From the NCBI GenBank assembly GCA_964655775.1, contig CAZZNQ010000018.1, forward strand, positions 1 to 51,090: DNA of 51,090 bases. The letters run 5' to 3'. Shown piece by piece: positions 26,968 to 35,470 of the stretch (positions within the stretch are counted from its first letter, which is position 1; each line of letters starts with the position of its first letter). A program made the translations under genes and the position numbers. This stretch comes from CAZZNQ01 sp964655775. Its GTDB lineage: Bacteria; Planctomycetota; Brocadiia; SM23-32. A model generated the notes under the pieces. The model saw only the letters and a list, made by a program, of their open reading frames with translations. It was not told the DNA's origin and made no database searches.

Positions 26968-28326
26968 ATGCAGACGAACATCGTGGGAATCCTATTGCCG
27001 CAGCTATTGGCCATGGCATTGTGTTGCACCGTGTCCGCAAATTCCGAGTTTGTGGGGCCCGGTCCCGCGACATCGAACCTGACTCGCACGAACCGCGTCT
27101 CCCAGTATGGGATCACCTGGACGTTCTCGGAGCGGGTGCCCGTCGGCCGGTTCGTGACGGGCGACTACTACGTGGTCGGCCCGGTGACCGTAACGGCCAT
27201 CTCGCCGGCACCCGCCGAGGGGCGCAACGGCTCAATGCTCAACCCGCCCGTGACCGGCAAGACCGGCTATGATGCGCGGATCAACGGCTACGACGAGTCA
27301 CTAACGGCCCATCCGCCGATAGAAATGAACCCCGGCGACTCGCTGGTCTCAACCATCAGCCACACAGGAGACGAACGGCACAAGCATGTGTATCCGCATT
27401 TCGAGGAGGCCGGAGTGCCGCTGAAGACGGCGGCGGTGTTGACGTGCCTGGCGTCCGCTGCTCCGGCAAACGCGTTCCGGCCGTCCTACTGCGGCCCGAA
27501 GGACAGGCTCTATCGCTACAGCGACCTGCACACGGAGTTGCTGCCCAGCGTGACGAAGGTGCCCCACGCGCCGAAAATCGATCTGTACTACCGCATCTTC
27601 CAGCGTCCCTGGATCGACCACACCTACACCTGGGTCGGCCGGCAGACGCACCCCACCGAGAACATGCCGGACTACGGCCGGGAGATCTCGCGCGCCGTGT
27701 CGGATGCGTCGCTGCTGCTGATGCTGGACTTCACACTGGGGGAGAAGAAGCCGCTGCTGATCGGGCTGGTTCAGTACGGCATCGACCTCTGGGGCTGCGT
27801 GCGGGCGGGCGGCGGCTGGCGGGCCAACGGCGGGCATGGATCGGGACGCAAGTGGCCAATTGTCTTCGCCGGTATCCTGTTCCAGGACACCGAGATGCAG
27901 AAACCAGAGGCCGAATTCGGCGAGGACATGCAGACCTACTACGGCAAGGGCTACTACGGCGCGACGGCCCTCTGGCGCATCGTTCGTCGCTCCGGGCTGC
28001 AGCCGGAGCACGAACACCAGCACCCGAGCGAATGGCCGATGACGAGGATGGAAGGCTACCGCCGATGTTGCACGGCCATCGCCTGGGTCGGCACCGCGCT
28101 GGCCGCGCGCATGATACACGCGGAGGACGTGTGGGACCATCCCGCCTATTTCGACTACGTCGACCGCTGGATGACCGAGGATGACTCGCAGCAGATGGCC
28201 GACATGAAGGAGGCGCTGGACTATGCTCCCAGCATCCGGCAGGGCGAGACTTGGTCCGAGTTCGTCGACGAGATGTGGGATACCTACCGCAACAACCTGC
28301 CACCTGCACGCACCGTGGATGACTAG
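26968..28326 (+). CDS. Secreted protein of unknown function
   Basis: The 452-residue protein begins with a clear Sec signal peptide (hydrophobic residues about 4-24, cleavage likely after SAN or nearby). A beta-type N-terminal segment follows (YGITWTFSERVPVGRFVTGDYYVVGPV), then a helical body with repeated WRANGGHGSGRKWPIVFAG and RRCCTAIAWVGTALAARMI stretches. I recall similar VTGDYYVVGPV openings in hypothetical exported proteins of Planctomycetota-like genomes, but no function. Histidine- and tryptophan-rich motifs in the second half could line a polysaccharide-binding or lyase-type (alpha/alpha) toroid; this is inference. The ATG at 26968 has GGAGAG upstream. It sits between two GH78 paralogs, so a link to glycan breakdown is plausible. 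Confidence 0.7.
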   Translation: MQTNIVGILLPQLLAMALCCTVSANSEFVGPGPATSNLTRTNRVSQYGITWTFSERVPVGRFVTGDYYVVGPVTVTAISPAPAEGRNGSMLNPPVTGKTGYDARINGYDESLTAHPPIEMNPGDSLVSTISHTGDERHKHVYPHFEEAGVPLKTAAVLTCLASAAPANAFRPSYCGPKDRLYRYSDLHTELLPSVTKVPHAPKIDLYYRIFQRPWIDHTYTWVGRQTHPTENMPDYGREISRAVSDASLLLMLDFTLGEKKPLLIGLVQYGIDLWGCVRAGGGWRANGGHGSGRKWPIVFAGILFQDTEMQKPEAEFGEDMQTYYGKGYYGATALWRIVRRSGLQPEHEHQHPSEWPMTRMEGYRRCCTAIAWVGTALAARMIHAEDVWDHPAYFDYVDRWMTEDDSQQMADMKEALDYAPSIRQGETWSEFVDEMWDTYRNNLPPARTVDD

Positions 28327-28331
28327 GCCGC

Positions 28332-31079
28332 TCACTCGATTCCCGAGCCGGCAACGTCGATCTCGACGCCGGTCGGCGCCGCATAGTCCAGGAAGAGGCG
28401 ATCACCCTTGATCTCCCACCGCACCCTGATCTCGCCGGCCGGGTGCGGGTAGACGCCTTCCGCCCAGCTCAGCGTGCCGGGGGTCGGCTGTATCCAGACG
28501 CAGTTCACGTCGCCGGGCTCGGGGAAACGGACGCCGAGCACCTCGGTGGACAGGTAGTGATTGGGGCTGGTCGACCAGGCGTGGCACTGGCTGTAGCGGT
28601 CGATGAAGTACTCCCAGCAGGTGGCCGCGCCCTTGTCGAGCATTCGGGTCCAGTTCTCCCGCATGAAGCTCTCCGCCTCGGCCGCAAGCCCATGCCTGTA
28701 AAGGACTTCGAGTGCATAGAACGAGAAATACGAGGTGACGTTGAAGTCCTCGTTGCGCGTCGGATTCGCCACCCGGGCGTTCTGCGCCAAGGCGTCGCGC
28801 ACGTAGCCGAGCGCGCCCTCGGCCTGCTCCGTACCCGCAATGTCGAACAGCAGCGGAAGCGTATTCGCGGGGACGGAAGGCCCGGTGTCGGGCTTGTCCT
28901 CGCGCAGACGGTCGACAAATACGCCCTTCGACTCGTCCCAGAAGCGCTTCCGGATGGACGCGGCCATACGTTCGGCGAGCGCGTTCCACTCTCCGGCCGC
29001 GTCCTTGTCCCCCAGCAGTTCCAGCACGCGGGCCCCGTCGTAGAAGCCCCGCTGGAAGAAGCAGTTGAACGCGCAAGTCACGCCCTCGCGATCGGTATGG
29101 CTGAGGTCGAGATAAGGGTCCAGATCCTGCGGGTCGACGAGGTCGAGTTCGGGCCGGTAGAGCGAACGCATGCCATCCAGGAGCTTCAACAACCGCGGCT
29201 TCATCTCGGCGAGGAATTCGACGTCGCCGGTTCGCGCGTGATAGTGCCAGAGCGTTTGGACCGTGATGGCGCAGTAATCCGGATGCCGGCCCGGCCAAGG
29301 GCTGTGGGCGCAAGGTGGGATCAGGCCGTTCTCGCCCTGGGCCAGGAACATCTGCTCCAGGCAGCGCCGCACGAGGAGCGTGTCGCCGTAGATCGCCAGG
29401 TCGCTATAAAACTGCACGAGGTTGTCGCCGCCGTAAGAGCCGCGCTCGCGTCGCGGGCAATCGAGATAGGCGTCCTCCATGCAGGCGTGAAGCGTGTCCA
29501 CGCCCACATCCCAGATCGCGTTGAGGGTCGGATCCGAACACCGGAAACGGCCGATCTGCGTGACCGGATAGTTGGCGCGTGACAGGCTTACGCCGTGCAC
29601 CCGGAAGCGGCTGAGGTCCCCGGTGACCACCACGTCCAGCCATCGCAACCCGTGCGGGTGAAATGTCCGCCACGTCTGCCGCCCCTCGCGCGCGATGCAG
29701 CGTTCCGCCAGGCGCACCTCGTAGCGGTGGAAGTGCACGGGCGCCCCATCCTGGAGCTTCTCGGCGTACATGAAGTCAACGCGAGTGCCGGCGGCAGCGG
29801 AGAAGTCGATCGCGGGCCGGCCCAGCACCTCAGTGCCGAAATCATAGGTGAGTACCAGGGACCCGTCGCCGACAAGGCCGGCGTGGTCGGCGCCGTTCAC
29901 CTCGATGTCCGATCCGGCCGGGATCGGCTGCGCCACCTGCCAGGCCCGCTCGACGAAGGCCGACTCGGCCGTCCTCCCCCTCTCCCAGGGGCGCCACGGT
30001 CCCATGTCCTCGGGCAGGTCGTCGGGCGAGGCCAGCGGCAGATCCAACTCACGGGCACGCCCCATGCGCCCACCTTCCCACGGACCGGCCACGAGGAACG
30101 TGTGCTCCGAGTCGGGTTCCTTCTCCGCGCTGACGGCCAGTTCCGCCACCTTAGGCACGCCGAGGTAGAACTCCAGGGCACCGTCCAGCAACGGCGCGAC
30201 GACCTGGAAGGTGTTCCAGCCTTCCCGAAGCTCAACCAGAAGATCGGAGCGCATGTGTACGTCGGAGCGTGGCTGCGGCTCCACCTCGTCGCCGTTCACC
30301 CAGTAGCGCCCGCTCCACGCTCCCAGCCTCACCTCCTGCACGCGCGGCGAATGTATGTAGGTGAACGCTATCGTCGGGGCGGCGATCCGCCACCTGGTGC
30401 CGTCCCGGCCAACGGCGATGAAGGAGTACACGTCCTCGGCGTCGGGACGCCGGGCGGCCCAGGTGTGGCTGCGTTTCCGGGGCAGCACCTCCCGCTCGTC
30501 CAGCAGCGGTATGCTCCGGGGATGGAGCTCGCCCCAATGGTCCTGAGCGGACAGCGTCACCGCCGCCGGCCAGTCCGCGTCGTCGAACCCGGGGGCGTCC
30601 CAGCCCTCGGGCATCGGGCGTGCGTCCAGCAGCTCGCCGGGGTTCAGGACAAACGACTCGTGACACGTCTCGTTGACGTGTCCCGGCGACTCGATCGCCT
30701 TCCACTCCGGCCCGGTTGCCAGGTCGACTTCGGCCCCTGCGGCGTCCGTCGCGCTGCCCCAGGCGATCAGTCCCCCGCGGCTGTAATCGCTATGGTAGGT
30801 GTAGGTGCCGTAGCTGTTGACCGCCACGGCGATGACGTTTTCGCCTTCGCGCAGGTAGGCGGCGAGGTCCAGCATGTCGTACTCCGGCTTGGCGACGAAG
30901 AACCGCGCGGGCCCGTGCGCGACCGTGAGCCCGTTCACCGTCAGCCGGTAGCGGGTGTCCGCGAAGATGTGCAGCTCGCACGACGCCGGCGTCCCCGCCA
31001 ACTCGAAACTGCGGCGGAACAGCGCATAGCGGTTGAGTCCTTCTCCGTGGTCGTCGGTCCAGATGTATTCGGCGTGCAT
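28332..31079 (-). CDS. Alpha-L-rhamnosidase-like GH78 glycosidase (paralog 2)
   Basis: The 915-residue protein parallels paralog 1 along its whole length: RYRLTVNGLTVAHGPARFFVAKPEYD near the start, AVAVNSYGTYTYHSDYSRGG, and the catalytic signature DCPRRERGSYGGD giving Asp540, Glu545 and Asp552. It ends with SWAEGVYPHPAGEIRVRW. The start is the ATG at 31079, whose next residues match paralog 1; the frame stays open upstream but crosses the promoter region and lacks similarity. There is no signal peptide. It is convergent with the secreted unknown gene, with 5 nt between the stops. It probably arose by duplication, with divergence allowing a different linkage or substrate. Confidence 0.85.
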   Translation of the reverse strand: MHAEYIWTDDHGEGLNRYALFRRSFELAGTPASCELHIFADTRYRLTVNGLTVAHGPARFFVAKPEYDMLDLAAYLREGENVIAVAVNSYGTYTYHSDYSRGGLIAWGSATDAAGAEVDLATGPEWKAIESPGHVNETCHESFVLNPGELLDARPMPEGWDAPGFDDADWPAAVTLSAQDHWGELHPRSIPLLDEREVLPRKRSHTWAARRPDAEDVYSFIAVGRDGTRWRIAAPTIAFTYIHSPRVQEVRLGAWSGRYWVNGDEVEPQPRSDVHMRSDLLVELREGWNTFQVVAPLLDGALEFYLGVPKVAELAVSAEKEPDSEHTFLVAGPWEGGRMGRARELDLPLASPDDLPEDMGPWRPWERGRTAESAFVERAWQVAQPIPAGSDIEVNGADHAGLVGDGSLVLTYDFGTEVLGRPAIDFSAAAGTRVDFMYAEKLQDGAPVHFHRYEVRLAERCIAREGRQTWRTFHPHGLRWLDVVVTGDLSRFRVHGVSLSRANYPVTQIGRFRCSDPTLNAIWDVGVDTLHACMEDAYLDCPRRERGSYGGDNLVQFYSDLAIYGDTLLVRRCLEQMFLAQGENGLIPPCAHSPWPGRHPDYCAITVQTLWHYHARTGDVEFLAEMKPRLLKLLDGMRSLYRPELDLVDPQDLDPYLDLSHTDREGVTCAFNCFFQRGFYDGARVLELLGDKDAAGEWNALAERMAASIRKRFWDESKGVFVDRLREDKPDTGPSVPANTLPLLFDIAGTEQAEGALGYVRDALAQNARVANPTRNEDFNVTSYFSFYALEVLYRHGLAAEAESFMRENWTRMLDKGAATCWEYFIDRYSQCHAWSTSPNHYLSTEVLGVRFPEPGDVNCVWIQPTPGTLSWAEGVYPHPAGEIRVRWEIKGDRLFLDYAAPTGVEIDVAGSGIE

Positions 31080-31128
31080 GGCGTGATATCTCCGGCAGTA
31101 GAGCGAACGCAAAGGTCCCCGTCGCGCA

Positions 31129-31157
31129 AGAATACACGCGCGCCCGCCGGCTGTCAA
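31129..31157 (-). promoter_or_regulatory. Promoter of GH78 paralog 2
   Basis: On the minus strand a perfect TTGACA (31152-31157) and TATTCT (31129-31134) are 17 nt apart, about 50 nt upstream of the ATG at 31079. The layout matches that of paralog 1. Confidence 0.65.
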
Positions 31158-31174
31158 CGATGACCGCCCCGCCC

Positions 31175-31204
31175 TTGCGCCTTCGCGCGGTCCACTCGTA
31201 TACT
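31175..31204 (+). promoter_or_regulatory. Candidate promoter of the Gfo/Idh-epimerase operon
   Basis: TTGCGC (31175-31180) and TATACT (31199-31204) are 18 nt apart, about 70 nt before the GTG at 31276. It diverges from the GH78 paralog 2 promoter. Confidence 0.5.
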
Positions 31205-31275
31205 GGCCGCTTCGCAATGCGCGGGGGCCACGGCAGGCGCTCGCACCCAGGCTTTTCAGGCAGGAGGAGAATAAA

Positions 31276-32379
31276 GTGGACGAGATCAAGGTAGGCGTGA
31301 TCGGAACCGGCCAGATCGGCAAACGCCACCTGGAAAGGTACCAAGGCATCCCCGGCGCCGACGTGGTGGCCATCTGCGACATCGACGAGCCCGAGCTGAA
31401 CCGCGTCTCCGAACGCTTCGGCGTCTCGCGCGCATTCACCGACTACCGCGACCTGCTCGCCATCGACGAGATAGCCGCCGTAGACGTGTGCCTGCACAAC
31501 AACCTGCACGCGCCGATGAGCATCGCCGCCATGGAGGCCGGCAAGGACGTGTTCTGCGAGAAACCGCTGGCGGGCTCCTACGTGGACGCCCTGAGCATGA
31601 TCGAGCGCAGCCGAGAACTGGGCCGCCGCCTCAGCATGCAGCTTTCCAGCCTGTTCAGCCAGGACACCATCGCCGCCAAGCGCCTTGTCGAAGAAGGCCA
31701 ACTGGGCAAGCCCTATTACGCCAAGAGCAGCTACTACCGCCGCCGCGGCCGGTGCTACGTGGACGGCTACGGCAGCACCAGCTTCGTGCAGAAGAAGATA
31801 TCCTCCGGCGGCGCGCTGATCGACATGGGCGTCTATCACATCTCCGAGATCCTCTACCTGCTCGGCAACCCCGAGGTGCTCACCATCAGCGGCGCCACCC
31901 ACCAGGAAATGCCGATGTACGAGCACCGGGCGGAAGAAAGCCACTACGACGTCGAGGAGCTGGGCGTGGGCATCGTGCGGCTGGCGGGCGGCATCACCTT
32001 CTTCATCGAGGAGGCGTGGGCCATCCACCTGGGCGGCACGGACGGCAGCAAGGTAGCCGGCTCAAAGGGCGGGCTCACACTCAAGCCGCTGTCCCTCCAC
32101 ACCACCGTGAGCGACATGGAGATGGACGCCAGCTTCCGGCTGGACCCCGCCCAGAGCCGCTGGGCAAGCTGCTACCCGGACCGCACCACCGGCCTGAAGA
32201 GCCCCCAGCACCACTGGATAAGCGCCCTGCAGGGCAAGATCGACCTGCTGCCCACCGCCGAGATCGGCCTCAACACGATGCTGATCACCCAGGGCATATA
32301 CCTGTCGCAGGAACTCGGCCGCGAGGTGACCCCGGCGGAGGTCAAAGAGAACTCCGCCTCCACCGCGCTGTCCATTTGA
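31276..32379 (+). CDS. Gfo/Idh/MocA family oxidoreductase
   Basis: The 367-residue protein has the N-terminal Rossmann motif VGVIGTGQIGKRHLERY and the family signature VFCEKPLAGSY, whose lysine is catalytic. A C-terminal alpha/beta domain with ISSGGALIDMGVYHI follows. These enzymes oxidise or reduce sugars and cyclitols with NAD(P). The GTG start at 31276 has an AGGAGGA Shine-Dalgarno. A sugar epimerase gene follows after 34 nt, so the two form a carbohydrate-conversion operon next to the GH78 genes. The substrate is not known. Confidence 0.92.
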   Translation: MDEIKVGVIGTGQIGKRHLERYQGIPGADVVAICDIDEPELNRVSERFGVSRAFTDYRDLLAIDEIAAVDVCLHNNLHAPMSIAAMEAGKDVFCEKPLAGSYVDALSMIERSRELGRRLSMQLSSLFSQDTIAAKRLVEEGQLGKPYYAKSSYYRRRGRCYVDGYGSTSFVQKKISSGGALIDMGVYHISEILYLLGNPEVLTISGATHQEMPMYEHRAEESHYDVEELGVGIVRLAGGITFFIEEAWAIHLGGTDGSKVAGSKGGLTLKPLSLHTTVSDMEMDASFRLDPAQSRWASCYPDRTTGLKSPQHHWISALQGKIDLLPTAEIGLNTMLITQGIYLSQELGREVTPAEVKENSASTALSI

Positions 32380-32413
32380 CGCCCCCATCTTACGCATCAC
32401 GAAAGGACGCACC

Positions 32414-33220
32414 ATGCTGGCTTCCGTAAGCTCCTGGAGCTACCGAGACCTGTTCGCCGACGGAACGTTCGACCTGCTCTCATTCCTCGACGAGGTGAAA
32501 CGCCTCGGCGCGGACGGGTTCGAGATATTCCCCCGGCACCTGAACGCCGACGACGTTCCCGGCCACCTGGCGCAGGTGACCGCCAAGGCCGATGACCTGG
32601 GCCTGAGCATCGCCTCGCTCATCACGGGCAACAACTTCGCCATGGCGGCCGCCGCCGACCGCGCCGCGCAGGTGGAGCAGATGAAGGACTGGATTCGCTA
32701 CGCGGCCGACGCCGGTATCGCGCGCCTGAACACGTTCACCGGCTACCACAACGCCGGCACCGATCCGGAGCTGGAGAACTGGCGCGTGGTCGACGGATAC
32801 CGCGAAGTGGCGCCGCTGGCCGAGGAGCGCGGCGTGCTGCTCTGCGTGGAGAACCACAGCACCGTCTGCCCCGGTGCGGACGGGCTGATGGCCATGATCC
32901 GCGCGGCCGACAGCGACGCGATGCGCACGAACCCCGACTTCACCAACTTCGTCCCCGAGTTCTACAACCGCAGCGAACGCTCGCTGGAGGCGATGTACCG
33001 CGAGACCGCACGCGTGGCCCCCCTCGCGGCCAACGCCCACCTCAAGGTGCGCGACTTCACCGAGGAGGGCGACGCCTGCCACGTCGACGTCGCGCGCCTG
33101 CTGAAGATCCTCACCGACGTCGGCTACGACGCCCACATCGTCCTCGAGTACTACGGGCGCGGCGGCGATCCGCGGGAATCCTGCGAGAAGGGAATCGCCC
33201 TGCTCAAGCGGCTGTTCTGA
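32414..33220 (+). CDS. Sugar phosphate isomerase/epimerase (TIM barrel)
   Basis: The 268-residue protein is a xylose isomerase-like TIM barrel. It starts with a VSSWSYRDLF strand, continues with DGFEIFPRHL, a VLLCVENHST glutamate/histidine strand and HLKVRDFTEEG, and ends with AHIVLEYYGRGGDP, which places the usual metal-binding Glu, Asp, His and Glu residues. It is the second gene of the Gfo/Idh operon, and such pairs typically interconvert keto sugars or cyclitols. A strong hairpin terminator follows at 33244. Confidence 0.88.
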   Translation: MLASVSSWSYRDLFADGTFDLLSFLDEVKRLGADGFEIFPRHLNADDVPGHLAQVTAKADDLGLSIASLITGNNFAMAAAADRAAQVEQMKDWIRYAADAGIARLNTFTGYHNAGTDPELENWRVVDGYREVAPLAEERGVLLCVENHSTVCPGADGLMAMIRAADSDAMRTNPDFTNFVPEFYNRSERSLEAMYRETARVAPLAANAHLKVRDFTEEGDACHVDVARLLKILTDVGYDAHIVLEYYGRGGDPRESCEKGIALLKRLF

Positions 33221-33243
33221 TGGGCCGCAGCCGTACAAGCAAA

Positions 33244-33269
33244 GGGGGCCGGCCGTGCGGCCGGCCCCC
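33244..33269 (+). terminator. Strong hairpin terminator, probably bidirectional
   Basis: A perfect 11-bp stem (GGGGGCCGGCC with GGCCGGCCCCC) has a 4-nt loop and is followed by TTCTTC on the plus strand. It sits between the convergent genes ending at 33220 and 33300 and can serve both. Confidence 0.8.
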
Positions 33270-33299
33270 TTCTTCATAACCTAAACGAAAGCCTGCGAA

Positions 33300-33842
33300 C
33301 TAGCGCAGCAGCTTGGTGTCTTCGAGCGTCAACTCCGCGGGCTCACCGGGCACGTAGTGCCACCTCGTCAGGAATCCGGCGAAGGAGACCTCGCTACCGA
33401 CGGCCGGAGCCGTTCCCTCGACGTAGCGCCTGGCAACCGTCATTGTAACGTCCGCCTCGCCGTCCGGCGGCTGGCTCATATCCACTGTAACCCGCCAGTT
33501 GCCCTTCTCCGCCTCAGTGGCGCTCACCACGGTGCCGGTGCCCTCGATGGGCGTGCCCTGGAACGGATCCATCACGATCCGCGCACCGGTGCTGGGATCG
33601 ATGGTCGTCAGCATCGACACGTCGTTCTTCGGCACGTCGTCCGGCATGCCCTCAATGGCCGGCTCCAGGGTGTTCTCCACCCAGTTGTGGTACTCATTCA
33701 CCGACTGTCTCGTGGGGATGTCGGGGTTCACGTCCTGTTCGGCCTCTTCACTCCCGCCACGAGCCATCACCACTGCGATGATCACCACGATAGCAACCAA
33801 CAGCGCCACGTAGACGCCCGTCTTCCCATCCCTCGATCGCAT
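33300..33842 (-). CDS. Membrane-anchored protein of unknown function
   Basis: The 180-residue protein has one membrane segment (about residues 9-26) after a short RSRDGK cytosolic tail, then an acidic linker and a small beta-rich domain. That domain ends in AVGSEVSFAGFLTRWHYVPGEP and a final LEDTKLL strand. The pattern recalls an OB-fold or similar small barrel, but this is a guess. The ATG at 33842 has GGAGGA upstream; a longer reading would cross the promoter. It lies downstream of three pseudopilin genes in the same direction, with its own promoter. A role with those proteins is only suggested by position. Confidence 0.7.
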   Translation of the reverse strand: MRSRDGKTGVYVALLVAIVVIIAVVMARGGSEEAEQDVNPDIPTRQSVNEYHNWVENTLEPAIEGMPDDVPKNDVSMLTTIDPSTGARIVMDPFQGTPIEGTGTVVSATEAEKGNWRVTVDMSQPPDGEADVTMTVARRYVEGTAPAVGSEVSFAGFLTRWHYVPGEPAELTLEDTKLLR

Positions 33843-33911
33843 CACTCCACTCCTCCCATGAGATATCACGTCAATGTACCCCTCGGTCTCGTCCCCGTTC
33901 AGTACCTGGCG

Positions 33912-33940
33912 ATTGTACGCCGTCTCACCCGAACGGTCAA
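33912..33940 (-). promoter_or_regulatory. Promoter of the small membrane-anchored protein
   Basis: On the minus strand TTGACC (33935-33940) and TACAAT (33912-33917) are 17 nt apart. The T-rich tail of the preceding terminator runs directly into the -35 box. Confidence 0.65.
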
Positions 33941-33946
33941 GCGAAA

Positions 33947-33972
33947 CGGGGCAGACCGAAGGGCCTGCCCCG
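33947..33972 (-). terminator. Terminator after pseudopilin 2
   Basis: An 11-bp stem (CGGGGCAGACC with GGCCTGCCCCG, one mismatch) has a 4-nt loop and is followed on the minus strand by TTTCGCTT. It lies about 50 nt beyond the stop of the pseudopilin gene at 34024. Confidence 0.7.
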
Positions 33973-34023
33973 CTCGCTTTCACGTCTCAGGCGAACCGCG
34001 AAGGGGTTCGCCCATAGCTGTCA

Positions 34024-35127
34024 TCAATAGACGCGTCCCTCGAACTCTTCGGGAACGCCCCAGGTCCAGCCGTCGTAGGTCTGGCCCTCATCGGAATACC
34101 AGCTGTCGTCACGACCGCTGGCTCCACGCCAGAAGCTGCCGCCCCAGTCGGCCCAGTGGATGCCACCACCGGCGACCGCAGCGTCAGTCTTGTGCGGGCT
34201 TCCGCCACCCAGCAGTCCGTTACGCGCCGCGGGCGCGTACTCGAACAGCGCGGGGTCGGCGTCCCTCTCGGTCGGAACGGTCTCGTCCTGACGAAGCCGC
34301 CCGGCCGAATAGGTCGCAGCAACACCCTCGCTCGAGTAAACATCGTCCAGGTCGGCGGACACGCCGTAGCGGCCGACGGTGCCCAGCGTGGCCCCGTCCT
34401 CGTCCAGACGGGTGTTCCCGATCACGCCGTAGCGCACCCAGGGACCGCCGGAGCCATCGCCGACGCCGCTGTAGCGCGACCTGGCACCCACCTGATAGTC
34501 GCCACCGTCGTCGAACTCGTCCTTGACCCAGCGCCAATCGGCGGCGGTCTTCGGACTCCATTCAACGGCCATGTCGGCGAACAACAGGTTGGAGCCGTCG
34601 GCGTGGTTGGGCTGCTCAACGCCGAACATCGTACACATCTCGATCCCGTCCGCGGCGATTACGCGGGCCGCGTCGGTATCGGTGGAGATTCGATATTCGT
34701 CGTAGAAGTAGCTGATCTCCCGCTCTTCGCACCACGCCTGCTGCTCCTCGGGCGTGGGATAGTGGCAGAGCGCAACCCAGTTATTCGAGTGATAACGAAG
34801 ATTCGGAGTCCTCTCCCTGGGCTGGAACGGGCAGTCCAGAGCGTCGAAGTCTTCGATATAGCCTCTGTCCATAATGAACGCCATGACGCGGCAGGCGTAC
34901 CGTGCGTGCGCCCACGAAAGATCATCCGCGCCGAGCACGTACCACTGTCCGTCTTCGTCGTTGCGGAACATGCTCACTGCCAGGCCCAGGTTATGGAGAT
35001 TGCTCTGGCAGAGAGTATTACGCGCCCTGGACCTTGCCTTATCCAGCGCCGGCATCAACATCGCCGCCAGAATAGCGATAATAGCTATCACAACCAAGAG
35101 TTCAATGAGCGTAAACGCTCTTCTCAT
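34024..35127 (-). CDS. Pseudopilin with H-X9-D motif (pseudopilin 2)
   Basis: The 367-residue protein begins MRRA|FTLIELLVV, a class III prepilin signal with Glu5 of the mature form, and a helix to about residue 30. A C-x(n)-C bearing mid-region follows, with an H-X9-D motif in NHADGSNLLFADMAV. The C-terminus is rich in Gly, Trp and Asp. It is probably processed by prepilin peptidase and assembled into a type II secretion-like pseudopilus or shown at the surface. The ATG at 35127 has GGGAGGA at 8-nt spacing; the GTG two codons upstream overlaps the Shine-Dalgarno. It is monocistronic, with its own promoter, a 150-nt leader holding a 16S-complementary element, and a terminator. Confidence 0.9.
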   Translation of the reverse strand: MRRAFTLIELLVVIAIIAILAAMLMPALDKARSRARNTLCQSNLHNLGLAVSMFRNDEDGQWYVLGADDLSWAHARYACRVMAFIMDRGYIEDFDALDCPFQPRERTPNLRYHSNNWVALCHYPTPEEQQAWCEEREISYFYDEYRISTDTDAARVIAADGIEMCTMFGVEQPNHADGSNLLFADMAVEWSPKTAADWRWVKDEFDDGGDYQVGARSRYSGVGDGSGGPWVRYGVIGNTRLDEDGATLGTVGRYGVSADLDDVYSSEGVAATYSAGRLRQDETVPTERDADPALFEYAPAARNGLLGGGSPHKTDAAVAGGGIHWADWGGSFWRGASGRDDSWYSDEGQTYDGWTWGVPEEFEGRVY

Positions 35128-35204
35128 CTTCACATCCTCCCACTAAGGATCACAATGCATGAAAGACCTCGTCGAATACGGCACTTCTCAAACCGTGCGC
35201 CCCT

Positions 35205-35215
35205 TCACCTCCTTT
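35205..35215 (-). promoter_or_regulatory. Leader element AAAGGAGGTGA (16S-complementary), pseudopilin 2
   Basis: On the minus strand AAAGGAGGTGA lies 77 nt upstream of the start codon, inside the transcribed leader. It is fully complementary to the usual bacterial 16S rRNA 3' tail (TCACCTCCTTT). A separate Shine-Dalgarno lies next to the start. Confidence 0.7.
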
Positions 35216-35286
35216 CCGCCGCCGTTTGTCCAACAGATGGTCTTGTTCCACTCGTTCCCATACTCTTAGTCGGCTTCAACGCCGAT

Positions 35287-35315
35287 ATGTTACCACCATC
35301 CTAAAAACCTGTCAA
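35287..35315 (-). promoter_or_regulatory. Promoter of pseudopilin 2
   Basis: On the minus strand TTTTTTGC precedes TTGACA (35310-35315), and TAACAT follows after 17 nt (35287-35292). The leader is about 155 nt. Confidence 0.7.
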
Positions 35316-35417
35316 GCAAAAAACTCCGCCCACTCCCGATAGCCCGGCCGCCATGGGGCACCCGAACAAGCCCGAGTGTCGAAGGCCTCAAAGCGGGCTC
35401 CAACGGACACAAAAAAA

Positions 35418-35444
35418 GCCGCGCCCGGCGATGCCGAGCGCGGC
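35418..35444 (-). terminator. Terminator after pseudopilin 3
   Basis: A 12-bp stem with one mismatch (GCCGCGCTCGGC with GCCGGGCGCGGC) and a 3-nt loop is followed by a run of seven T on the minus strand, about 25 nt beyond the stop at 35471. Confidence 0.9.
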
Positions 35445-35470
35445 CCTGGACTGCTCAGTCCACCACTACC

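Larger units (their letters stand above)
35128..35470. other. Regulatory gap between pseudopilins 2 and 3
   Basis: These 343 nt hold the pseudopilin 2 leader (with the 11-nt element), its promoter and the pseudopilin 3 terminator. I see no gene in it. Confidence 0.65.

Noticed and set aside
29595..31163. A 522-codon open frame on the plus strand
   Set aside because: Antisense to GH78 paralog 2; composition typical of a shadow frame.
31080..31439. N-terminal extension of GH78 paralog 2
   Set aside because: The frame is open but crosses the TTGACA/TATTCT promoter and overlaps the Gfo/Idh gene; paralog 1 begins at the equivalent of ATG 31079.
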